Shown: positions 1-4,795 of the stretch, one piece after another
Layout: each line of letters starts with the position of its first letter
How positions within the stretch are numbered: the stretch's first letter is position 1
Origin: Flavobacterium psychrophilum
GTDB lineage: Bacteria; Bacteroidota; Bacteroidia; Flavobacteriales; Flavobacteriaceae
Direction of reading: 5' to 3'
Assembly (NCBI GenBank): GCA_022730285.1
Contig: DZCQ01000048.1
Location: 1-6,476 of the forward strand
DNA length: 6,476 bases
Made by a program: the position numbers and the translations under genes
The notes under the pieces: model-generated
What the model saw: only the letters and a program-made list of their open reading frames with translations
Databases searched by the model: none
Told to the model about the DNA's origin: nothing

Positions 1-17
1 CAATAAACTCAAATATT

Positions 18-437
18 ATGTTAGAAAAAATCAACAATTCGTTTGCTAAATTAAAAGATTTACCCTTATTATTTACCCGATTAGTTCTTGCTTATGGATT
101 TTATAATCCAGCAATGATGAAATTAAAAGACATTACTTCTATTGCCGAATGGTTTGGAAGTATCGGCATTCCGTTTCCAACACTCAACGCATATTTGGCA
201 ACAGGAACAGAAGTTTTAGGAGTAATTTTGCTTACACTTGGTTTGTTTACTCGTCTTATTTCAATTCCTTTAATTATTACTATGATTGTTGCAATTGTAA
301 CTGTTCATGGAGAAAATGGTTTTGAAGCAGGAGAAAACGGTTTTGAAATTCCGCTTTATTACATCATTATGCTATTTACATTAGTGGTTTATGGTTCAGG
401 GAAAATCAGTTTAGATCATGTGTTAGCCAAAAGATAG
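18..437 (+). CDS. DoxX family integral membrane protein
   Basis: The 139-residue product reads as a small inner-membrane protein with about four hydrophobic helices (roughly residues 15-34, 57-77, 79-97 and 111-127). DoxX-type features are the early Arg21 in LFTRLVLAYGF, a Lys-containing turn after helix 1 (MMKLKD, 33-38), and the run TGTEVLGVILLTLGLFTR (62-79). Length matches the usual 130-160 residues. A short acidic/Asn-rich loop before the last helix holds two copies of GENGFE (98-103 and 105-110). DoxX proteins are loosely linked to redox or thiol chemistry in a few bacteria, but the substrate here is unknown and no catalytic residues can be named. The ATG at 18 is the first in frame in the window and is preceded by an A/T-rich leader, normal for this phylum. 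Its promoter and any upstream operon partner lie outside the window. It converges on tsf and shares the terminator at 551-589. The family call is fairly sure; the function is not. Confidence 0.85.
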   Translation: MLEKINNSFAKLKDLPLLFTRLVLAYGFYNPAMMKLKDITSIAEWFGSIGIPFPTLNAYLATGTEVLGVILLTLGLFTRLISIPLIITMIVAIVTVHGENGFEAGENGFEIPLYYIIMLFTLVVYGSGKISLDHVLAKR

Positions 438-550
438 ATTTAATATAGTGGAACAATCTCTCAAAATTCTAGTAAAACAAAAGGTAAATACTAGTAGTAT
501 AAGTTTTGAAATACCATAAATATAGAAATAATCTTCGTGATTATAAAATA
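438..550. other. Intergenic stretch downstream of doxX, no gene seen
   Basis: This A/T-rich stretch lies between the doxX stop and the shared terminator and has no plausible ORF on either strand. The only structure noticed is a weak 6-bp inverted repeat, CTAGTA (469-474) with TACTAG (489-494), around a 14-nt loop. It is probably just the 3' untranslated region of the doxX mRNA. Confidence 0.5.
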
Positions 551-589
551 AAAAAAATCCCAATTTAAAATATAAATTGGGATTTTTTT
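551..589. terminator. Bidirectional intrinsic terminator between doxX and tsf
   Basis: There is a perfect hairpin with arms ATCCCAATTTA (557-567) and TAAATTGGGAT (573-583) around the 5-nt loop AAATA. It is flanked by A6 on the left (551-556) and T6 on the right (584-589). Because the flanks are complementary, each strand sees a stem with three G-C pairs followed by a T-run. It can therefore end doxX transcripts on + and the ribosomal/tsf transcript on -. The minus-strand stem begins only about 18 nt beyond the tsf stop. Confidence 0.9.
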
Positions 590-607
590 ATTGGAATTTA
601 GTATAAA

Positions 608-1570
608 CTATCCTAAAGTTACTCTTTTGAAACCAGTAATTTCAACGTTGAATTCTTTAACATAATCACTTACTTTTTTACTATCATCTTTGATAAAGTT
701 TTGATCTAATAAGGCTTTTTCTTGATCTAAAGTTGTGTTATCGGAGATGAAACGTTGTACTTTTCCTGGAATAATTTTGTCCCAAATTTGTTCTGGTTTA
801 CCTTCTGCTTTTAATTCCGCTTTAGCATCTTCTTCAGCTTGTTTTAAAACCTCTTCCGTTAATTGAGAGAAAGAGATATATTTAGGAACATTTTTTAAAG
901 TTTTTCCTAAACGTTTTGCCTCTTCATTTTCTTTTTCAATTACAGCAATACGAGCAGCAAGTTCAGAGGCAACGAAAGATGGATCGAAATCTTTGTAAGA
1001 TAATGTGTCAGCGCCCATAGAAGCAACTTGCATAGAGATGTCTTTAGTTAAAACATCACCATTAGCAATTGATGCAGAAATTGCAGTTAATGCAGCAATT
1101 TTGTTAACGTGAACATAAGATCCTACAAAAGCACCCTCTAAGATTTCAAAACCACCTATTTCTATTTTTTCACCAATAACACCAGTTTGTTCAATTAATT
1201 TTTCAGCAACAGTAATTCCATTGAAATCTGAAGCCAAGAATTCTTCTTTAGAAGAGAAATTAATAGCTTTTTCAACTAATTCTTTAGCCAAAGTTACGAA
1301 AGCTTCATTTTTACCTACGAAATCTGTTTCACAGTTTAAAGTGATGATAGCTCCTTTAGTATTATCAGCATTAATAAAAGAAACAGCAGCTCCTTCAGAA
1401 GACTCGCGGTCAGAACGGTTAGCAGCAACTTTTTGTCCTTTTTCTCTAAGGTTTTGTATCGCTTTATCGAAATCTCCATCAGCTTCAACTAAAGCTTTTT
1501 TACAGTCCATCATTCCAGCACCTGTAGTTTGTCTTAACTTGTTTACGTCTGCAGCAGTAATTGTTGCCAT
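608..1570 (-). CDS. tsf: Translation elongation factor Ts (EF-Ts)
   Basis: EF-Ts is the cytoplasmic guanine nucleotide exchange factor that releases GDP from EF-Tu. The 320-residue product starts with the UBA-like N-terminal domain, carrying the family signature LRQTTGAGMMDCKKAL at about 12-27. The second signature region follows (ESSEGAAVSFI, 57-67), then the TDFVGKNEAF block (82-91), whose TDFV residues are those known to contact EF-Tu in the E. coli complex. The dimerisation core continues to about residue 215. A charged, helix-rich section (about 215-290) makes it longer than the 283-residue E. coli protein, a length usual for flavobacteria. The ATG at 1570 sits directly before the signature and behind an A/T-rich leader; TAG ends it at 608. 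It is the last gene of the rplM-rpsI-rpsB-tsf cluster, separated from rpsB by 100 nt holding a hairpin that may attenuate its transcription. No damage is seen. Confidence 0.98.
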   Translation of the reverse strand: MATITAADVNKLRQTTGAGMMDCKKALVEADGDFDKAIQNLREKGQKVAANRSDRESSEGAAVSFINADNTKGAIITLNCETDFVGKNEAFVTLAKELVEKAINFSSKEEFLASDFNGITVAEKLIEQTGVIGEKIEIGGFEILEGAFVGSYVHVNKIAALTAISASIANGDVLTKDISMQVASMGADTLSYKDFDPSFVASELAARIAVIEKENEEAKRLGKTLKNVPKYISFSQLTEEVLKQAEEDAKAELKAEGKPEQIWDKIIPGKVQRFISDNTTLDQEKALLDQNFIKDDSKKVSDYVKEFNVEITGFKRVTLG

Positions 1571-1594
1571 ATTTATTATTTTTAATTGGGTTAT

Positions 1595-1664
1595 AAAAAA
1601 ATTACGAATTACAAATTACGAACTAGGCTAAAAAGGCATAATTGATAATTCGCAATTCGTAATT
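1595..1664 (-). terminator. Possible attenuator hairpin between rpsB and tsf
   Basis: Read on the operon strand, the inverted repeat at 1600-1664 folds into a long stem. It is followed at once by a U-run, because the plus strand is A6 at 1595-1600 (the last A also belongs to the stem). Stem plus U-run is the layout of an intrinsic terminator. Since tsf has no obvious promoter of its own in the remaining 24 nt, full termination would silence it, so partial read-through is more plausible. The stem is A/T-rich with few G-C pairs, so its strength is uncertain. Confidence 0.4.
1600..1664. repeat. Heptamer-based inverted repeat (AATTACG type) in rpsB-tsf spacer
   Basis: The left arm (1600-1622) is three heptamers AATTACG / AATTACA / AATTACG plus AA. 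The right arm (1642-1664) carries the matching AATTCGC / AATTCGT series (1647-1660). The arms are separated by 19 nt (1623-1641). Of 23 paired positions, 19 are Watson-Crick. The mismatches at 1611/1653, 1613/1651 and 1619/1645 become G-U wobbles on the minus-strand RNA, and one (1620/1644) stays unpaired. Heptamer arrays of this kind are known in intergenic DNA of Bacteroidota and cyanobacteria, where they give spurious peptides such as RITNYEL; that reading appears on the plus strand here. It is therefore likely a dispersed intergenic repeat, which a genome-wide copy count would confirm. Confidence 0.75.
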
Positions 1665-1670
1665 AAATAA

Positions 1671-2462
1671 TTACTCTTCTGTTTTAGTAGCTTCTGCAAC
1701 AATTTCAGTAGCCACTGCTTTAACATCTACAACTTCTTCAGCAGCTGGAGTTTCTTCTGTTTCTTTGTCAGAAGTTCTATTTGCTAAACCATCTGTAATT
1801 GCCTCTGTTACAAGGGTCATGATTTTGTCAATTGATTTAGAAGCATCGTCATTTGCAGGGATTACATACTCCACTAATCTAGGATCTGAGTTGGTATCAA
1901 CCATTGCAAAAACTGGAATGTTTAATTTTTGAGCTTCTTTTATTGCAATGTGTTCTGCTTTGATATCTACTACAAATAAAGCAGCAGGTAATCTTGACAT
2001 GTCAGAGATAGAACCTAAATTTTTTTCTAATTTAGCACGAAGACGATCTACTTGAAGACGTTCTTTTTTAGACAGAGTCATAAAAGTACCATCTTTTTTC
2101 ATTCTATCAATTGCCCCCATTTTTTTAACAGCTTTTCTAATGGTTACAAAATTTGTAAGCATTCCGCCAGGCCATCTTTCTGTGATGTAAGGCATATTGC
2201 AAGCTGCCGCTTTTTCAGCAACAATATCTTTTGCTTGTTTTTTGGTAGCTACAAAAAGTATTTTTCTACCAGATGCTGCAATTTTTTTTAATGCTTCGTT
2301 AGCTTCTTCAATTTTTGCTGCGGTTTTATATAGGTTTATAATGTGAATTCCATTACGTTCCATATAAATATAAGGAGCCATATTTGGGTCCCATTTACGA
2401 GTCATGTGCCCAAAGTGCACACCAGCCTCTAATAACTCTTTAACTTCTATTTTATTTGCCAT
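1671..2462 (-). CDS. rpsB: 30S ribosomal protein S2
   Basis: S2 is a late-assembling protein of the small subunit, bound near S1 on the back of the 30S platform-body junction. The 263-residue product begins with the family's opening block, including LLEAGVHFGH at 10-19 and then WDPNMAPYIY. Further family landmarks are ERWPGGMLTNF in the first half and PALFVVDIKAEHIAIKEA followed by NIPVFAMVDTNSDP in the second. The last 35-40 residues form an acidic, Ala/Glu-rich tail absent from the 241-residue E. coli protein; such tails are common in this phylum and probably flexible. The ATG at 2462 immediately precedes the conserved N-terminus. It lies 176 nt after rpsI and 100 nt before tsf, both long gaps for a ribosomal operon. 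S2 represses its own operon in enterobacteria, so leader control in the upstream gap is possible but unproven. Confidence 0.98.
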   Translation of the reverse strand: MANKIEVKELLEAGVHFGHMTRKWDPNMAPYIYMERNGIHIINLYKTAAKIEEANEALKKIAASGRKILFVATKKQAKDIVAEKAAACNMPYITERWPGGMLTNFVTIRKAVKKMGAIDRMKKDGTFMTLSKKERLQVDRLRAKLEKNLGSISDMSRLPAALFVVDIKAEHIAIKEAQKLNIPVFAMVDTNSDPRLVEYVIPANDDASKSIDKIMTLVTEAITDGLANRTSDKETEETPAAEEVVDVKAVATEIVAEATKTEE

Positions 2463-2638
2463 TTTGTAATAGTTTACGTTCCGTGTTATAGCAATGTTTT
2501 ATTGGATTTTAATTTTGTTAATTATAATCGTTAAATCATTTAGATGCTAAACTAATTTCTTTTTTTTAATTTAAAAAGAAATATCGGCAACTTGTTTTAT
2601 AATCAATTTTAATTGTAAAAAATATTTGAATAAAAATA
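2463..2638 (-). other. rpsI-rpsB spacer, possible rpsB leader RNA
   Basis: This 176-nt A/T-rich spacer is read on the minus strand. No -33/-7 pair of the Bacteroidota type was found: no CAAAnnTA, the complement of the -7 box, occurs. Three weak hairpins are visible. AATATTT/AAATATT (2621-2627 with 2634-2640) overlaps the rpsI stop and is followed by T4 on the operon strand. A 10-bp stem pairs 2555-2564 with 2573-2582 but has only one G-C pair and no U-run after it. A small TTTAG/CTAAA stem with loop CAT lies near 2539-2552. Read-through from rplM is the simplest view, and an autoregulatory leader for rpsB is an alternative. Confidence 0.4.
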
Positions 2639-3025
2639 TTAACGTTTAGAGAATTGAAATCTCTTACGTGCTTTTTTCTGTCCGAATTTTTTACGCTCTA
2701 CCATTCTTGGATCTCTTGTAAGTAATCCTTCTGGCTTTAAGATAGCTCTGTTTCCTTCGCCAACTTCACACATTACTCTTGCAAGAGCCATACGTACTGC
2801 CTCTGCCTGACCAGTACTACCACCACCATATACATTTACTTTTACGTCATAGTTAGATACATTCTCTGTCATAGACATTGGTTGTAAAACTTTATATTGC
2901 AAAGTAGCTGTTGGAAAATAAGTAGTAAATGCTTTTTTATTAACCGTAATTACTCCTGTTCCTTCTGACACATAAACACGTGCAACAGCACATTTTCTTC
3001 GTCCGATTTTATGTATTGCTGCCAT
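2639..3025 (-). CDS. rpsI: 30S ribosomal protein S9
   Basis: S9 is a 30S head protein whose C-terminal tail reaches the P-site tRNA. The 128-residue product has the expected length. It shows the N-terminal block IGRRKCAVARVYV (7-19), the S9 signature GGGSTGQAEAVRMALARV (67-84), the LLTRDPRMVERKKFGQKKAR region, and the very basic C-terminus ending SKR. That terminal Lys-Arg pair is the segment that touches P-site tRNA in other bacteria, so the protein looks complete and functional. The start codon shares one base with the rplM stop (TAATG), which points to translational coupling to L13. It is the second gene of the operon driven from the promoter at 3526-3556. Confidence 0.98.
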   Translation of the reverse strand: MAAIHKIGRRKCAVARVYVSEGTGVITVNKKAFTTYFPTATLQYKVLQPMSMTENVSNYDVKVNVYGGGSTGQAEAVRMALARVMCEVGEGNRAILKPEGLLTRDPRMVERKKFGQKKARKRFQFSKR

Positions 3026-3480
3026 TATTTTAAATCGTTTAGGTTAACTGTTTTTGGTTTTTGAGCTTCATATTTATGCTCTGAACCTACAACAACATTT
3101 AAATTTCTAAAAAGTTCTGCTCCTAATTTATTTTTAGGTAACATTCCTTTAACTGCTTTTTCTACTAATAATGCAGGGTTTTTAGATTGCATTACTTTAG
3201 CGGTTAAAGTTCTTTGACCTCCCGGATAACCTGTGTGACGAATGTATGTTTTTTCGTCAAGTTTGTTGCCTGTAAGGTTAATTTTTTCAGAGTTGATAAC
3301 AATTACGTTATCTCCACAGTCCACGTGTGGCGTGTAACTTGGCTTATACTTGCCTCTCAAAATCATAGCGACTTTGGAAGCAAGACGGCCCAAGTTGTGT
3401 CCGTCAGCGTCTACCACAATCCATTCTTTGGATACGGTTGCTTTGCTTGCTGATACTGTTTTGTAGCTTAATGCGTTCAC
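3025..3480 (-). CDS. rplM: 50S ribosomal protein L13, GTG start
   Basis: L13 is an early-assembly protein of the large subunit that binds 23S rRNA. The 151-residue product shows WIVVDADGHNLGRLAS (20-35), LRGKYKPSYTPHVDCGD (41-57), HTGYPGGQR (82-90) and the L13 signature region KAVKGMLPKNKLGAELFRNL (108-127). It is slightly longer than the 142-residue E. coli protein because of a short N-terminal extension (NALSYKTVSASKAT), typical of flavobacteria. The start is GTG at 3480. The nearest upstream in-frame codons offer no ATG, since ATG-TTT-AAT-TAA stops at once. The next internal ATG (residue 39) would remove conserved sequence, so GTG is the supported start. It is the first gene of the cluster, about 40 nt behind the predicted transcription start, and overlaps rpsI by one base. 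Confidence 0.97.
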   Translation of the reverse strand: MNALSYKTVSASKATVSKEWIVVDADGHNLGRLASKVAMILRGKYKPSYTPHVDCGDNVIVINSEKINLTGNKLDEKTYIRHTGYPGGQRTLTAKVMQSKNPALLVEKAVKGMLPKNKLGAELFRNLNVVVGSEHKYEAQKPKTVNLNDLK

Positions 3481-3508
3481 AATAATTTATTTTAATTAAA
3501 CATTCCAT

Positions 3509-3522
3509 TCCCAATAAAGGGA
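3509..3522 (-). other. Small hairpin at predicted 5' end of rplM mRNA
   Basis: TCCC (3509-3512) and GGGA (3519-3522) flank the loop AATAAA. On the minus-strand RNA this gives UCCC-UUUAUU-GGGA. Its upstream edge falls 4 nt below the -7 box, where transcription should begin, so the mRNA would start with or close to a 4-bp stem-loop. It may protect the 5' end or be chance; it is too short to call more firmly. Confidence 0.35.
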
Positions 3523-3525
3523 GTG

Positions 3526-3556
3526 CAAAGGTACAATTAATTATTTTAAATACAAA
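3526..3556 (-). promoter_or_regulatory. Bacteroidota housekeeping promoter of the rplM operon
   Basis: On the minus strand, TTTG (3556-3553) is followed after exactly 19 nt by TACCTTTG (3533-3526). This matches the Bacteroidota primary sigma factor consensus of a TTTG or TTG -33 element and a TAnnTTTG -7 element. Transcription should begin around 3519-3522, giving a leader of about 40 nt before the rplM GTG. It is the only full consensus promoter recognised in the window and fits a highly expressed ribosomal operon. Confidence 0.9.
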
Positions 3557-3616
3557 TTAGAATATAAAATTCTTTTTTAATTGTTTTTCAGCTAATTATA
3601 TTTTGTGGGAGTATTT

Positions 3617-3624
3617 TATTTTTG
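3617..3624 (+). promoter_or_regulatory. Possible -7 box upstream of lacI
   Basis: TATTTTTG is an exact match to TAnnTTTG on the lacI strand, about 120 nt before the lacI start. No TTG or TTTG lies at the proper distance upstream, where the sequence is TAATTA. Such a match is not rare in T-rich DNA, so this is a weak candidate. Confidence 0.2.
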
Positions 3625-3694
3625 GATTAAATAATGTACAGAAACACATCTCGCTTTTAATTATGAAAAAAGTCTTTTATTTTTCAAAAATAAA

Positions 3695-3728
3695 TTGACA
3701 TTACATTGAATATTTTTATGTATTTTTA
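3695..3728 (+). promoter_or_regulatory. Candidate lacI promoter and operator region
   Basis: TTGACA at 3695-3700 is followed 20 nt later by TATTTTTA (3721-3728), which lacks only the final G of the -7 consensus. The TTG-to-box spacing is 23 nt, longer than the 19 nt seen for rplM. Overlapping it is the inverted repeat TACAT (3702-3706) / ATGTA (3718-3722) with an 11-nt spacer. Its location suits autorepression, but it lacks the central CG typical of LacI-family operators. Both calls are tentative. Confidence 0.3.
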
Positions 3729-3746
3729 CCAAATTGATATTTTTAT

Positions 3747-4763
3747 ATGAAATCTAAAACAACCCTAAAAAAAATTGCCCTCCAACTTGGCTTTTCGGTT
3801 TCTACCGTATCTAAGGCTTTGAATAATAGTCCAGAAATTGGCACTTCTACTAAAATTAAAATTCAGGAATTTGCTAAATTAAATCATTACAAACCTAATA
3901 TAACCGCACTTAATCTTAAAAATAAGAGTACTAAAACCATAGGTGTTATTATTCCTAATATATTAAATTCCTTTTTTGCGAAAGTTTTTACTGGTATTGA
4001 AAAGATCGCCGACGAAAAGGGATATCATATAATAACTTGTATTTCTGACGAATTGTTAGAAAAAGAAATCCATGCTATGCAAATGTTAAGTAATGGCACG
4101 GTAGATGGTTTTATACTATCCGTTGCAGCCGAGAGCCAAAAGAAAAATGTTATTTCACATTTTGTGGATAATATTAATGATGGAACTCCAATAGTTATGT
4201 TTGATAGAGTTGCAAATGATGTAAAATGTGATAAGGTGGTTGTTAATGATTATGAAGCTGCAGTAGATGCTACTAATTATTTAATACAATCTGGTTGTAA
4301 AAAAATCGCATTATTTTCTAGTATTGATAATTTAAGCGTTGGGAAGTTGAGAGTAAAAGGTTATTATGATGCCCTAGAAATAAATAAACAATATGTTAAT
4401 CCAGAATTCATAATTTGTACTGATAATAAAGAGGAATTTAACATAAAAGCTTCGTTTTTATTTGAAACCTCCAAAATAGACGGGATTTTTGCAATAAACG
4501 AGCATACTGCAGTTGCTGCGATTAAATTAGGCCTGAAATATGGCTATAAAATTCCCGAAGAACTTTCTATTATTGGATTTGCAGATGGTGTTTGGTCTAG
4601 AAGACTAACTCCTAGCCTCTCTACTATGAGTCAGCATGGTCCAGAAATTGGAGAAACCGCAGCAAGACTACTCATTAATAGATTAGAAAATAAAGCGGAA
4701 CCCATTCCTTTTCAAAAAATAGTAATTAAGACAAAATTAAAACAAAGAGAATCAACAAAATAA
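3747..4763 (+). CDS. LacI family transcriptional regulator
   Basis: The 338-residue product has full LacI/GalR architecture and is a cytoplasmic DNA-binding repressor or activator, typically responding to a sugar or sugar phosphate. The N-terminal helix-turn-helix spans about 6-26 (TLKKIALQLGFSVSTVSKAL). It is followed by NNSPEIG, then the hinge region around 50-60, where PNITALNLKNK replaces the more usual PNxxARxLR. The periplasmic-binding-protein-like sensor starts at TIGVIIPNILNSFF (64-77). Landmarks are FDR (152-154), GKLRVKGYYDAL (199-210), DGIFAINEHTAVAAI (245-259) and IIGFADGVWSRRLTPSLSTMSQHGPEIG (275-302); it ends in the usual RES-type tail. Length is standard. The ATG at 3747 is placed by the HTH start. 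It is transcribed away from rplM and ends 32 nt before the secreted propeller gene with no terminator between, so that gene is its most likely partner in the window. The ligand cannot be inferred. Confidence 0.95.
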   Translation: MKSKTTLKKIALQLGFSVSTVSKALNNSPEIGTSTKIKIQEFAKLNHYKPNITALNLKNKSTKTIGVIIPNILNSFFAKVFTGIEKIADEKGYHIITCISDELLEKEIHAMQMLSNGTVDGFILSVAAESQKKNVISHFVDNINDGTPIVMFDRVANDVKCDKVVVNDYEAAVDATNYLIQSGCKKIALFSSIDNLSVGKLRVKGYYDALEINKQYVNPEFIICTDNKEEFNIKASFLFETSKIDGIFAINEHTAVAAIKLGLKYGYKIPEELSIIGFADGVWSRRLTPSLSTMSQHGPEIGETAARLLINRLENKAEPIPFQKIVIKTKLKQRESTK

Positions 4764-4795
4764 ATTATGCGCTTTTTTTAAACTTGAAATAAATC

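Noticed and set aside
478..487. ACAAAAGGTA, resembling a minus-strand -7 box (TACCTTTTG)
   Set aside because: It has one T too many for TAnnTTTG and would drive transcription antisense into doxX, with no gene to serve.
1221..1631. Plus-strand ORF of 136 codons ending in an ITNYEL-type peptide
   Set aside because: It lies mostly antisense to tsf and its end is the translation of the heptamer repeat. It has no family features; the tsf frame is clearly the real one.
2052..2291. Plus-strand ORF of 79 codons
   Set aside because: It is fully antisense to rpsB, Phe/Cys/Ser-rich, and has no recognisable domain.
2555..2582. 10-bp inverted repeat as a terminator after rpsI
   Set aside because: The stem has a single G-C pair and is followed by TAGTTTAGC rather than a U-run on the operon strand. 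It is noted only as a weak hairpin in the spacer.
3214..3453. Plus-strand ORF of 79 codons
   Set aside because: It is antisense to rplM, with a composition expected from the complement of a conserved ribosomal gene.
3633..3698. Two tiny plus-strand ORFs (8 and 11 codons) upstream of lacI
   Set aside because: They are very short, without conserved features or a regulatory peptide signature, and are expected by chance.
4764..4795. T7 run after GCGC as a terminator between lacI and the propeller gene
   Set aside because: No complementary arm precedes the T-run, so there is no hairpin.
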